Shown: positions 9,742 through 18,838, counted from the stretch's first letter. The stretch: 64,000 nucleotides of DNA from Clostridiales bacterium (GCA_019410105.1 DXTB01000002.1:80040-144039); one strand, 5' to 3'. Notes: generated by a model not told the origin, from the letters alone. Numbers and translations are program-made.

Positions 9742-10965
9742 TTGGAAACCGGAATTCACAATACCTCCGAGATCGGGCGGCTGAAAAAGGTCCTTCTCCA
9801 CCGCCCCGGCGGTGAGCTGGAAAATCTGATGCCGGAGTATTTGGAGCGGCTGCTCTTTGATGACATCCCCTATCTGAAGGAGGCCCAGCGGGAGCACGAC
9901 GCCTTTGCCGACTGCCTCCGGCAGCAAGGAGTGGAGGTGGTCTACCTGCGAGATCTGGTGGCGGAGTCCATCACGGACGCCGACGTGCGGGCCGACTTGA
10001 TCCGCCAGTTCCTGGAGGAGTCCGGCGTCAAGGACGACCGGCTCCGGGAGAGCCTGGAGGACTTCCTCTCTGCCCTGCCGGACAAGGAGATGGTGTCTGC
10101 CATGATGGCGGGCGTCCGCAAGTCCCAGCTCCGGGCAAACAGCGCCCGGCTGGGGGACTATCTCTCTGCCGCCGGGGATGATTACCCCTTCGCCGTAGAC
10201 CCTCTGCCCAACCTCTATTTTACCCGGGACCCCTTCGCCACCATCGGTACCGGCGTGTCCATCCACAAAATGCACACCGCCACGAGAAACCGGGAGACCC
10301 TGTTCGGCAAGTTCATTTTCGAGCACCACCCGGACTACCGCAACGCCCCCAGGTGGTACGACCGGGGCGAGACCTCCTCCCTGGAGGGGGGCGATATCCT
10401 GATCCTGTCCCCTCAGGTGCTGGCGGTGGGCATCTCTCAGCGGACGGAGGAGGACTCCATCGACGCCTTGGCGGAGACGGTGCTCTCCGAGAGCAAGACC
10501 TTCCGCAAGCTGCTGGCCTTTGACATTCCCAAGAGCCGGTCCTTCATGCACCTGGATACGGTGTTCACCATGGTGGACCGGGACAAGTTCACCGTCCATC
10601 CCAACATCCTCCAGCAGATTACGGTGTTCGTCATGGAGCTGGACGAAAACCGGAAGATGAAAATCCGTCAGGAGGACGGCCGGCTGGAGGACATCCTGAA
10701 GGAGCACCTGGAGCTGGATAAGGTGACACTGATCCCCTGCGGCCAGGGCAGCGAGATCGACGCCGCCCGGGAGCAGTGGAGCGACGGCTCCAATACCCTG
10801 GCCATCGGCCCCGGCGAGGTGGTGGTGTACTCCCGGAACTATGTCACCAACCGGGCCCTGGAGGAGGCGGGTATCCGGCTCCACACCATTCCCAGCGCAG
10901 AACTCTCCCGCGGGCGGGGCGGCCCCCGGTGCATGTCCATGCCGCTGTGGCGGGAGGATCCGTAA
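9742..10965 (+). CDS. arcA: arginine deiminase
   Basis: A 407-residue enzyme hydrolysing arginine to citrulline and ammonia, the first step of the ADI pathway. Family landmarks seen: EIGRLKKVLLHRPGGELENLMP at the N-terminus (shown here in part), NLYFTRDP, LEGGD, HLDTVFT, and the C-terminal catalytic cysteine in GRGGPRCMSMPL. TTG 9742 has AAAGGAG 8 bases upstream and gives the usual family length. An in-frame ATG at 9721 lies before that ribosome site and is less likely. Carbamate kinase is not found nearby. Confidence 0.93.
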   Translation: METGIHNTSEIGRLKKVLLHRPGGELENLMPEYLERLLFDDIPYLKEAQREHDAFADCLRQQGVEVVYLRDLVAESITDADVRADLIRQFLEESGVKDDRLRESLEDFLSALPDKEMVSAMMAGVRKSQLRANSARLGDYLSAAGDDYPFAVDPLPNLYFTRDPFATIGTGVSIHKMHTATRNRETLFGKFIFEHHPDYRNAPRWYDRGETSSLEGGDILILSPQVLAVGISQRTEEDSIDALAETVLSESKTFRKLLAFDIPKSRSFMHLDTVFTMVDRDKFTVHPNILQQITVFVMELDENRKMKIRQEDGRLEDILKEHLELDKVTLIPCGQGSEIDAAREQWSDGSNTLAIGPGEVVVYSRNYVTNRALEEAGIRLHTIPSAELSRGRGGPRCMSMPLWREDP

Positions 10966-11818
10966 GCATTCGCAGAGCGTGAATGGGCCGCCCCGGCGGC
11001 CGGGGGATGCTGGCCCCGGCCAGGGAGGGCTTGTCCAGCGGGATGCCCCCCCATGTCATCGTCGCAAAGTCCGCTCAGCCCCGTTTCCGTGTGCGGCGAA
11101 AACTGCGCCCGCTCCCTTGCACCCCAAGGGCACTTCCGCGCCTACTCCGTGGGCTTGGGCGATCCTCCTCTCCCCACCGTGCGGGGCGCGGCGGGACCCC
11201 TTATCGGTCTTGCCAAAAGAGAAACGGGCCGTGCACGGTCCAAAGAGAAAGGCGCCTGGATGCGCTCTGGTGCAGTGGCCCTCCGCGCTGACGGGGGGCG
11301 GCGAATCGGTGCCTGCTCCGATTTGGCCTTGCCTTCGGGCACGCTAGGCCCTTCTGCAATTCCCCCGACTGCCGTCCTGTGGCGGATGGTGCGGAAGTTG
11401 CCGGGATGCAAGGACGCATTTGAACTGCTTCTCTTTTCCTGTCTCGCGCTACGGCGCTCCGGGGATTTCCGTCATCAGTGTTCCACTGGTTCCTCCTTCC
11501 GCGCGTTCGGCTTCGCTACGCGCTGCCCTGGCGGTCATGGAAGCTGCAGCTTGGCCCTATGCTGAAACTCTCATTATCCACCGGCCAGCGGCAGCGAAAA
11601 TCAGCGCAGCGTGTATCCCGGACTTCCCCGGGCTGGAGGGGCTCCCAAGGGCCGGACGTTTCCCTCTCTGACCGCCGCAAGGGATCGCCAACCTTCCCCC
11701 GCCGAAACATGCTTTCTTTTCCGCCGGGAGCAGTATCCCCCACAGCCCCTGTTCGGCGGTCCACATCTGTCCCCTCAAAAAGTCCTCATCATGAACAAGA
11801 TAAAAAGGAGTGCATTTT
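10966..11818 (+). other. long stretch without a convincing gene between arcA and argF/arcB
   Basis: About 850 bp. Several overlapping open frames exist on both strands, but none has a good ribosome site, a recognisable protein pattern or a normal composition (they are rich in Arg, Pro and Ser). It looks like degraded or repeated non-coding DNA. It presumably holds the argF promoter, though none was identified securely. Confidence 0.6.
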
Positions 11819-12817
11819 ATGGCAATCAATTTGAAAGGCCGGAGTTTTCTGACTCTGGAAGACTTCACTCCCGCGGAGATCCGTTATCTCCTGGACCTGG
11901 GCCACGACCTGAAGGCCAAGCGCCGGGCCGGCATCTGCGACCCAACCCTTCAGGGCAAGCACATCGTGCTGCTGTTTGAAAAGACCTCCACCCGCACCCG
12001 CTGCTCCTTCGAGGTGGCTGCTACCCAGGAGGGGGGCCACGTCACCTATCTGGACGCCGGCAGCAGCCAGATGGGCAAGAAGGAGTCTCTGGAGGACACC
12101 GCCAAAGTGCTGGGCCGGTTTTTCGACGGCATCGAGTACCGGGGCTACGACCAGAAGGTGGTGGAGGATCTGGCGAAGTACGCCGGTGTGCCCGTCTGGA
12201 ACGGTCTCACCGACGCAGACCACCCCACCCAGATCCTGGCGGACATGATGACCATTGAGGAGCACTGCCACAAGCCCCTGAACCAGGTGAAGGTGGTGTT
12301 CCCCGGCGACGTGCGGAACAATATGTGCTACGCCTGGATGATCGGCGCCGCCAAGATGGGTATGCATTTTGTGGGCCTGGGGCCCCAGGAGCTGGCCAAG
12401 GAGATGGACGGCACACTGGTGAAGCGGGTATTCGCCACCGCACGGGAGAACGGCGGCCTCATCGAGATCACCGACGACATGAACTCCCTGAAGGATGCGG
12501 ACGTGATCTACGGCGACATCTGGGCTTCCATGGGCGAGGAGGACCTGATCCCCGAGCGGGCCAAGCTGCTGACGCCCTACCGGGTGACGGAGGAGACACT
12601 GAAGGCCACCGGCAACTCCAACGTGCTGTATCTGCACTGCCTGCCCTCCTTCCATGACTTTGAGACCAAGCTGGCCAAGGAGTGGCAGGACAAGGGCGTG
12701 GACATCCGGGAGGTCACCGACGAGGTGTTCCGCAGCCGCCACAGCGTGGTATTCGACGAGGCGGAGAACCGGATGCACTCCATCAAAGCTGTGCTGGTGG
12801 CCACCATCGGAAGATAA
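11819..12817 (+). CDS. argF: ornithine carbamoyltransferase (catabolic role likely)
   Basis: A 332-residue cytoplasmic enzyme interconverting citrulline plus phosphate with ornithine plus carbamoyl phosphate. The carbamoyl-phosphate motif STRTRC is near residue 55, HPTQ in DHPTQIL, and the ornithine loop HCLPSFHD near residue 270. ATG 11819 has AAAGGAG 8 bases upstream. A GTG at 11810 is a less likely start. Its place between arcA and an arginine/ornithine-type carrier suggests the catabolic arcB role. Sequence alone does not separate ArgF from ArcB. Confidence 0.92.
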   Translation: MAINLKGRSFLTLEDFTPAEIRYLLDLGHDLKAKRRAGICDPTLQGKHIVLLFEKTSTRTRCSFEVAATQEGGHVTYLDAGSSQMGKKESLEDTAKVLGRFFDGIEYRGYDQKVVEDLAKYAGVPVWNGLTDADHPTQILADMMTIEEHCHKPLNQVKVVFPGDVRNNMCYAWMIGAAKMGMHFVGLGPQELAKEMDGTLVKRVFATARENGGLIEITDDMNSLKDADVIYGDIWASMGEEDLIPERAKLLTPYRVTEETLKATGNSNVLYLHCLPSFHDFETKLAKEWQDKGVDIREVTDEVFRSRHSVVFDEAENRMHSIKAVLVATIGR

Positions 12818-12991
12818 TTCATGGAAAAGGCGCCGCCTTTTTCGTGAGAGCGTTTACAGCTATCTGCATGTACTCGCTTCGCTTGCACACTTGATAGCTG
12901 GGAAGGATGTTTGCCGACACGCGTGCTGCCGGCAAACATGATGGAAATGATGTTGACGCCGCGGCGTCAAAACAGAAGCGGGGTAGATATC
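12818..12991 (+). promoter_or_regulatory. structured intercistronic region before the YfcC-type carrier
   Basis: Three inverted repeats are packed into 174 bases. A short stem with a T-run (AAAGGC..GCCTTT) follows the argF stop; a 9-bp stem (ATGTTTGCC..GGCAAACAT) lies in the 12900s; and a perfect 18-bp palindrome, TTGACGCCGCGGCGTCAA, is at 12953-12970, about 20 bases before the carrier start. The last could be an operator or a hairpin masking translation. Confidence 0.5.
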
Positions 12992-14380
12992 TTGAATCAA
13001 AAAAAATTCCACATGCCCACAGCCTATACGATCCTGTTCCTGCTGCTGATCCTGGTGGCTGCCGCCACCTGGATCATCCCGGCGGGCAGCTATGACTACG
13101 TGGACGGCGTGCCGGTGGCGGGGACGTACCACACGGTGGAGCAGAATCCCCAGGGAGTGGGCGACGTTCTGAAGGCAGCTTTTTCTGGCTTTTACGACGC
13201 GGTGGACGTGTGCATCTTCATCCTGATGGTGGGCGGCTTTCTGGGCGTGGTGATGAAGACCGGTGCCGTGGACGCCGGCGTGGGCAACGTCATCCGCCTG
13301 CTGGGCGGCCGGGAGAAGTGGCTGATCCCCATTCTGATGCTGCTGTTCGGCCTGGGCGGCACCACCTACGGCATGTGGGAGGAGACCATGGCCTTTTATC
13401 CCCTGCTGATCCCGGTGTTCCTGGCGGCTGGGTACGACGCGGTAGTGGGCATCAGCGTGATCCTGCTGGGGGCCGGGGCCGGCGTCATCGCCTCCACGGT
13501 GAACCCCTTTGCCACCGGCATCGCCGCGGGCTTTGCCGGGGTCTCTCTGGGAGAGGGTATCGTGCTGCGGCTGCTGGAGTGGGTGGCCTTTGAGGCGGCG
13601 GCCATCTGGTTTGTGATGGCCTACGCCGCAAAGGTCAAGAAGAACCCCTCCAAATCCGTGGTGGGCGTGGGCGCGGGCAAGATCCAGGTAAGCATGGACC
13701 AGCAGGTGCCCTTTACCGCCAAGCGGAAGGTCATCATGGCCCTCTTTACGCTGACATTCCTTATCATGGTCTATGCTGTGGTGCCCTTTGACGAGATGGG
13801 CCTGTCCCTGCCCGCTCTAGGCTGGTGGTTTCCGGAGCTCTCCGCCCTGTTCCTGGTGGCAGGTGTCGTCATCGGCCTCATTGACCGGATGAGTGAGGAG
13901 GAGCTGGTAGAGACCTACGTGGCCGGCTGCGCGGACCTTTTAGGCGTGGCCTTTATCATCGGCATCAGCCGGGGCATCACTGTGCTGATGAACGACGGCG
14001 CCATCACCGACACGGTCCTCCACTGGGGAGAGCAGGCCCTTTCCGGCGCCGGGGCCATCAGCTTCACGCTGCTGGTGTTCGCCCTGTACCTGCCCCTCAC
14101 CATCCTGATCCCGTCCTCGTCGGGCCTGGCGACACTGTCCATCCCCATTGTGGCGCCCCTGGGCAAATTCGCCGGGGTGGGCGGCGATCTGGTGGTGACA
14201 GCGTTCCAGTCCGCCTCCGGCCTGGTGAACATCATCACCCCTACTGCGGCGGTGGTGATGGGCGCCCTGGCCCTGGGCCATGTGCCCTACGACCGCTGGG
14301 TGAAGTATGTGTGGAAGCTGATACTCTGGTTTTTGCTGCTGGCCCTGGCGTTCCTGGTGGCGGGTGTGCTGCTGGGATAG
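12992..14380 (+). CDS. YfcC-family carrier, probable arginine/ornithine antiporter
   Basis: A 462-residue membrane protein with about 11-12 hydrophobic segments. The N-terminus (KKFHMPTAYTILFLLL then TWIIPAGSY) is the YfcC/anaerobic C4-dicarboxylate-carrier-like pattern. A TTG start at 12992 gives that expected N-terminus; ATG 13013 would trim it. Its position after arcA and argF suggests arginine-ornithine exchange (the ArcD role). This is an inference from context, because members of this family are often annotated only as YfcC. A terminator follows. Confidence 0.8.
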   Translation: MNQKKFHMPTAYTILFLLLILVAAATWIIPAGSYDYVDGVPVAGTYHTVEQNPQGVGDVLKAAFSGFYDAVDVCIFILMVGGFLGVVMKTGAVDAGVGNVIRLLGGREKWLIPILMLLFGLGGTTYGMWEETMAFYPLLIPVFLAAGYDAVVGISVILLGAGAGVIASTVNPFATGIAAGFAGVSLGEGIVLRLLEWVAFEAAAIWFVMAYAAKVKKNPSKSVVGVGAGKIQVSMDQQVPFTAKRKVIMALFTLTFLIMVYAVVPFDEMGLSLPALGWWFPELSALFLVAGVVIGLIDRMSEEELVETYVAGCADLLGVAFIIGISRGITVLMNDGAITDTVLHWGEQALSGAGAISFTLLVFALYLPLTILIPSSSGLATLSIPIVAPLGKFAGVGGDLVVTAFQSASGLVNIITPTAAVVMGALALGHVPYDRWVKYVWKLILWFLLLALAFLVAGVLLG

Positions 14381-14385
14381 AAAAA

Positions 14386-14420
14386 GCAAAGCGCGCACGG
14401 TTTTCCGTGCGCGCTTTTTT
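14386..14420 (+). terminator. terminator of the arginine-deiminase group
   Basis: A 13-bp perfect stem (AAAGCGCGCACGG) with a TTTT loop and a run of six T. Confidence 0.9.
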
Positions 14421-14515
14421 GCCATATCCAAATGCCGGAAGATGGCGGTTCCGGCGGCTGACTGCTGTTCCGGAAGCGGCCTTCCGCGGAGGCGCCTGAT
14501 GGGGAAGGACGTACC

Positions 14516-15364
14516 TCAGTACCCCACGATGAGGCCCTTTTCCATGGCATAGAAGCTGGTGAGTCCCCGGCAGGACAGCAGGTCCACCTGTTTCACCGGC
14601 AGGTCTGCCAGGATCTGCCGCTTCAGGGCCATAGCACCCTCCAGGTTCTCACAGTGGGAGATTACCACCTCTGCGTCGGTGCAGTCCTTGCTGGCCTTCA
14701 TCAGGGCGGTGATGGCCCGGTAGGTCTTACCCACGCCCCGGGCCTTATCCGCCACATGAATGGTGCCCTCGGCTGTGGCGTCCGCAATGATGTGGATGCC
14801 CAGGGAGCGGAGCAACGTGCCCACAATGGGCCGCATCCGGCCATTTTTGATGAGGTTGTCGAAATTCTCCAGGGTGAAGCAGGTCCGCAAGGTGGCCTGA
14901 TAGCGGTGGAGCTGCTGGCAGAGAGCGTCGAAGTCCCCATCATCCCCCGCTGCCTCCATCAGGGCCTGGGCCCGGCGGATCAGCAGCACCATGGCCCCGG
15001 CGGCGGCGCGGGAGTCGATGACGCAGATCTGCTTTTCCGGGTGCTCCTCCAGCACCATCTCCCGGGCGATGCAGGCCGCGTGATACGTGCCGGAGAGCTG
15101 GGAGGAAAGCGTGAAGCAGACGGTACGGTCCCCCCGCTCAAAGGCCCCGGCAAAGTCGGCGGGGGAGGGGCAGGCGGACGAGGAGGCAGCCTTCTCCACC
15201 GCCATGGCGGAGAGCAGGGCGGGAACCGACAGGGCGTCATCGTCCACAAATTCCCGGCCGCCCACCTGGATGCGCAGGGGCACGGTCTCAAACCGGACGC
15301 AGCTGCTGTGGAAGGAAGATGTCCGCAGGTCGCAGCTGCTGTCGCTCACAATATTCCATGTCAT
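14516..15364 (-). CDS. DegV family fatty-acid-binding protein
   Basis: A 282-residue DegV-fold protein. Proteins of this family bind one fatty acid and often act as FakB partners of the fatty-acid kinase FakA in phospholipid synthesis. The N-terminal block NIVSDSSCDL and the central TLSSQLSGTYHAA match the family. ATG 15364 has GGGGTG six bases upstream; GTG 15373 would place that site inside the coding region. It has its own promoter and no operon partner; a FakA gene is not in the window. Confidence 0.88.
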   Translation of the reverse strand: MTWNIVSDSSCDLRTSSFHSSCVRFETVPLRIQVGGREFVDDDALSVPALLSAMAVEKAASSSACPSPADFAGAFERGDRTVCFTLSSQLSGTYHAACIAREMVLEEHPEKQICVIDSRAAAGAMVLLIRRAQALMEAAGDDGDFDALCQQLHRYQATLRTCFTLENFDNLIKNGRMRPIVGTLLRSLGIHIIADATAEGTIHVADKARGVGKTYRAITALMKASKDCTDAEVVISHCENLEGAMALKRQILADLPVKQVDLLSCRGLTSFYAMEKGLIVGY

Positions 15365-15411
15365 AAAGAACACCCCGAAATCTGATTTTAAAAACGATAT
15401 CTTCTGCCACC

Positions 15412-15440
15412 ATCATACTGGAGGAAGGGAGAATTGTCAA
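15412..15440 (-). promoter_or_regulatory. promoter of degV
   Basis: On the minus strand, TTGACA (15440-15435), a 17-base spacer and TATGAT (15417-15412), divergent from the marR promoter. Confidence 0.7.
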
Positions 15441-15457
15441 GGATGGATTCGGAAATC

Positions 15458-15486
15458 TTGACAGGCGGAAAAAATAGTGCTATGTT
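15458..15486 (+). promoter_or_regulatory. promoter of the marR-MATE operon
   Basis: TTGACA (15458-15463), a 17-base spacer, TATGTT (15481-15486). Confidence 0.75.
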
Positions 15487-15491
15487 GGAAT

Positions 15492-15507
15492 AGTTCTTAT
15501 AAGAACT
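15492..15507 (+). promoter_or_regulatory. palindromic operator, probable MarR site
   Basis: A perfect 16-bp palindrome, AGTTCTTATAAGAACT, lies just downstream of the -10 box over the expected transcription start. This is a normal place and size for autoregulation by the MarR protein encoded 32 bases further on. Confidence 0.75.
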
Positions 15508-15538
15508 GTTTTAAATAAAATGAAAGGGGGCGGGCGCT

Positions 15539-15991
15539 GTGGCAGTGAGCAGTACGCAGCTGCTGCGGGTTATCCAGCAGTTCCGCCGGTATTACGATAG
15601 GCATTTCTCAGAGCTTCTGTCCCGCACCGGGCTCTCCATGCGGGAGATGCATGTGGTGCTGTTTCTGGCCAATCATCCGGCACATGACACTGCCCGAGAC
15701 GTGACAGAGCTCCGGGGACTGGCCAAGAGCCAGGTGTCCGCCGCGGTGGACCTGCTGGCGGCGCGGGAGCTGCTCCGCCGTCAGCCGGACAAGGCAGACC
15801 GCCGGGTGATCCATCTGGCGCTGACAGATGCGGGCGCGGCCCTGGCCCGGGAGGGGCAGAAGCTCCAGAGTACCTGCCTGGACGCGCTGTTTGCCGGTCT
15901 GACACAGTCGGAGGCGGAGCGATTTCAGGAACTGCTGGAAAAGGTTCTGACCAGCGCGGAAGTGCGGTTGAAGGAAGGAGGCAATACATGA
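15539..15991 (+). CDS. MarR family transcriptional regulator
   Basis: A 150-residue winged-helix repressor. The recognition segment (TARDVTELRGLAKSQVSAAV) and the wing DKADRRVIHLALT match MarR. GTG 15539 has AAAGGGGG about 8 bases upstream. It overlaps the MATE transporter gene by ATGA. The palindrome over its own start site suggests autorepression relieved by a compound that the pump exports. Confidence 0.9.
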   Translation: MAVSSTQLLRVIQQFRRYYDRHFSELLSRTGLSMREMHVVLFLANHPAHDTARDVTELRGLAKSQVSAAVDLLAARELLRRQPDKADRRVIHLALTDAGAALAREGQKLQSTCLDALFAGLTQSEAERFQELLEKVLTSAEVRLKEGGNT

Positions 15992-17370
15992 GCCGTCGAA
16001 ATGTGGACCTGGGCAGCGGGAGCGTGGGAAAGCTGCTGTTTTCCCTGGCCGTTCCTACCATCACCTCCCAGATCGTCAACATGCTGTACAATCTGGTGGA
16101 CCGGGTGTACATCGGCCACATGCAGCCGGTGGAGACTGTGGGCAAGCTGGCCCTCACCGGCGTGGGGGTGTGCCTGCCCATCATCATGGTGATCTCCGCC
16201 TTCGCGGCCCTGATGGCCTTCGGCGGCGCACCCCGGGCCTCCATCGCCGAAGGGCGGGGAGACCTGAAGGAGTCGGAGCGGATCATGGGCAACAGCTTCA
16301 CCATGCTGGTGGCGGTGTCCGTGGTGCTGACTGTGGTCTTTCTGGTGTTTGCGGAACCCATGCTCCGCATCTTCGGCGCCAGCGACAACACCATCGGCTA
16401 CGCCCTGAACTATATGCGCATTTATGCCCTGGGCACCATCTTCGTCCAGGTGACCCTGGGCATGAACGCCTATATCACCGCCCAGGGCTTCACGGTGGTG
16501 GGCATGAAGACTGTGCTGATCGGCGCGATCCTCAATACGGTGCTGGACCCCATCTTCATCTTCGCCTTCGGCATGGGGGTCCGGGGCGCGGCCTTGGCCA
16601 CCATTCTATCCCAAGCGGTCTCCGCGGTGTGGGTGCTAAAGTTCCTTACGGGCAGCAAGACCAAGTGGCACCTGCGGCGGGAGCACCTGCGGCCCCAAGC
16701 CAAGGTGGTGCTGCCAGCCCTGGCCCTGGGCGCTTCCCCCTTCATCATGCAGTCTACGGAGAGCCTCATTACCGTGTGCTTCAACTCCTCACTGCTGAAA
16801 TACGGCGGGGACATCGCTGTGGGTGCTATGACCGTGCTCTCCAGCATCATGCAGTTCGCCATGATGCCCCTCCAGGGCCTGACCCAAGGGGCCCAGCCCA
16901 TCATCAGCTACAACTACGGCGCCCGGAATCCGGAGCGGGTACGGCGTGCCTTCCAGGTGCTGCTGATGGCCTGCCTGGCCTACTCCCTGCTGCTGTGGGC
17001 GCTGGTGCAGCTGTTCCCCCAGCTGTTCGCCCTGATGTTCACCTCGGACAGCGAGCTGGTGAGCTATGCCTCCTGGGCCCTGCGGATCTACATGGCGGCC
17101 ACCGGGATCTTCGGCATCCAGATCGCCTGTCAGCAGACCTTCGTGGCCCTGGGCAACGCCAAGATCTCCTTGTTCCTGGCAGTGCTGCGGAAGATCATCC
17201 TGCTGATTCCCTTCATTTATATTCTGCCCAACTTTTTTGCGGATAAGGCTTTTGCGGTCTTTCTGGCGGAGCCGGTGGCGGATTTCCTGGCGGTGTGTAC
17301 CACAGCCACCATGTTCGCTGTCCATTTCAAAAAGAGCATGACCGCGCTGGAGGGAAAGCCCGGCGTGTGA
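15988..17370 (+). CDS. MATE family multidrug/cation efflux transporter
   Basis: A 460-residue membrane protein with about 12 helices in two halves. MATE landmarks include FSLAVPTITSQIVNMLYNLVDRVYIG near the N-terminus (shown shortened: PTITSQIVNMLYNLVDR) and the mid-protein PLQGLTQGAQPIISYNYGAR. It is coupled to the MarR gene by a 4-base overlap, so its expression is probably induced by its substrate. The substrate cannot be read from sequence. Confidence 0.92.
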   Translation: MSRRNVDLGSGSVGKLLFSLAVPTITSQIVNMLYNLVDRVYIGHMQPVETVGKLALTGVGVCLPIIMVISAFAALMAFGGAPRASIAEGRGDLKESERIMGNSFTMLVAVSVVLTVVFLVFAEPMLRIFGASDNTIGYALNYMRIYALGTIFVQVTLGMNAYITAQGFTVVGMKTVLIGAILNTVLDPIFIFAFGMGVRGAALATILSQAVSAVWVLKFLTGSKTKWHLRREHLRPQAKVVLPALALGASPFIMQSTESLITVCFNSSLLKYGGDIAVGAMTVLSSIMQFAMMPLQGLTQGAQPIISYNYGARNPERVRRAFQVLLMACLAYSLLLWALVQLFPQLFALMFTSDSELVSYASWALRIYMAATGIFGIQIACQQTFVALGNAKISLFLAVLRKIILLIPFIYILPNFFADKAFAVFLAEPVADFLAVCTTATMFAVHFKKSMTALEGKPGV

Positions 17371-17390
17371 ACCGAAAACCCGATGCAGAG

Positions 17391-17422
17391 AGCCGGCCGC
17401 CCCAAGGGCGGCCGGCTTTTTT
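17391..17422 (+). terminator. terminator after the MATE gene
   Basis: AGCCGGCCGCC pairs with GGCGGCCGGCT, followed by TTTTTT. It lies between converging genes. Confidence 0.9.
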
Positions 17423-17446
17423 GCGCGTGGGAGTGGACGGTAGGCA

Positions 17447-18838
17447 TCAGGCCCCGAAGATCTCCGCCAGCAGGTCCATGGCCTCTGGCAGCGCCGCCGG
17501 GCTGAGGCCGGCATAGTTCACCACCAGCGTGTGGGCGTAGGCAGGGGAGGGGATGGCGGCGTACTCCGAGAGAAAGCCCAGCCGGACGCCCAGAGCCGCA
17601 GCCCGGTCCCGCAGGGCCCCGTCGCTCTCCCGGGTGTCCAGCCGCAGGAGAAAGTGGAGCCCCGCCCCCTGCTCCGAGATCGTGATCCGGTTCCGGAAAG
17701 GGCTGGACCGGAAGGAGGCCAGAACCGCGTCGTGACGGGTGCGGTACTCCTTGCGCATCCGGGCCAGGTGCTGCTCGTAGTGGCCCTGGTCCAGGAACCG
17801 GGCCAGCACGTGCTGGTCCAGGGCGGGCACCGTGCAGGAATAAAAATCCAGCTCCCGGCGGTACTGCTCCAGCAGGCGGGGCGGCAGCACCATGAATCCC
17901 ACCCGCATGGAGGGGGAGATGGTCTGGGAGAAGGTGTTCATGTACACCACCCGCCCGGCGGTGTCGATACTCTGGAGGGTGGGAATGGGACGGCCTGTAA
18001 AGCGGAACTCGCTGTCATAGTCATCCTCGATGATGATGCCTCCGGCCTTCTCAGCCCAGCGGAGCAGGGCCTGCCGCCGGCCGATGGGTGTCACCAGTCC
18101 GGTGGGATAGTGGTGGGCGGGAGAGAGATGGACCACACTGGCTCCCGCCGCCTCCAGGGCCTCCGGGGGAACGCCCTGGCCGTCCAGGGGCACCGGGCGG
18201 CAAGCCGCGCCGCACTTGCCGTACACCTGGCGGATTTTGGGATAGCCCGGATCCTCCACGGCAAAGACGGCCTCCCGCCCCAGCAGCTGAGCCAGCAGCA
18301 GATACAGGTACTCCGCCCCGGCCCCCACCACGATCTGCTCCGGCGGCACAGCCATGCCCTTATACTCCCGCAGGTCCCGGGCGATGGCCTGCCGCAGGGC
18401 GGGCAGCCCCTGGTGGGGCACTGGGCGCAGCAGGGCTTCCCCGTCCTCGGACAGCACCTGCCGGGTCAGACGGGCCCAGGCCGCCGCGGGGAAGCGGCTG
18501 GCGTCCACCTGGTTGCTCTTCAGATCCAGCCGCCAGACCGGGGCCTCCGGCGGCGCCTCAGGAGCCGGAGGAGCAGGGGCGGCAGGCCGGGGCCGCTCTA
18601 CCTCCGCCACAAAAAAGCCCCGCTTGGGCTGGGTGTACACATAGCCCTCCGCCTCCAGCTGCTGGTAGGCCCCCTCCACCGTCATGACGGAGATGTGCAG
18701 GTGCTCCGCCAGGGCCCGCTTGGAGGGCAGCCGCTCCCCGGCCGTCAGGGTGCCGTCCAGGATGTCCCCCCGGATGCAGCGGTACAGGTATTCATACAGC
18801 GGCGCTCTGCCGCGGTTTTCCAGGGCGTAGGTACGCAT
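17447..18838 (-). CDS. MocR/PdxR-type GntR regulator with aminotransferase-like domain
   Basis: A 463-residue regulator. The N-terminal GntR winged helix covers about residues 10-78 (RLPSKRALAEHLHISVMTVEGAYQ), followed by a Pro/Ala linker at about 80-100 and a fold-type I aminotransferase domain (EDDYDSEFRF near residue 285). In most MocR proteins the PLP-binding lysine lies in a TFSK motif. Here the codon is CAG and the protein reads NTFSQTISPSMR, so the lysine is replaced by glutamine. It is divergent from an ECF S-component gene, which suggests control of vitamin uptake, most likely B6. That specificity is inferred. Confidence 0.85.
   Translation of the reverse strand: MRTYALENRGRAPLYEYLYRCIRGDILDGTLTAGERLPSKRALAEHLHISVMTVEGAYQQLEAEGYVYTQPKRGFFVAEVERPRPAAPAPPAPEAPPEAPVWRLDLKSNQVDASRFPAAAWARLTRQVLSEDGEALLRPVPHQGLPALRQAIARDLREYKGMAVPPEQIVVGAGAEYLYLLLAQLLGREAVFAVEDPGYPKIRQVYGKCGAACRPVPLDGQGVPPEALEAAGASVVHLSPAHHYPTGLVTPIGRRQALLRWAEKAGGIIIEDDYDSEFRFTGRPIPTLQSIDTAGRVVYMNTFSQTISPSMRVGFMVLPPRLLEQYRRELDFYSCTVPALDQHVLARFLDQGHYEQHLARMRKEYRTRHDAVLASFRSSPFRNRITISEQGAGLHFLLRLDTRESDGALRDRAAALGVRLGFLSEYAAIPSPAYAHTLVVNYAGLSPAALPEAMDLLAEIFGA

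Noticed and set aside
10983..11834. Several overlapping frames of 70-170 codons on both strands
   Set aside because: No ribosome sites, biased Arg/Pro/Ser content and no recognisable motif. Treated as non-coding.
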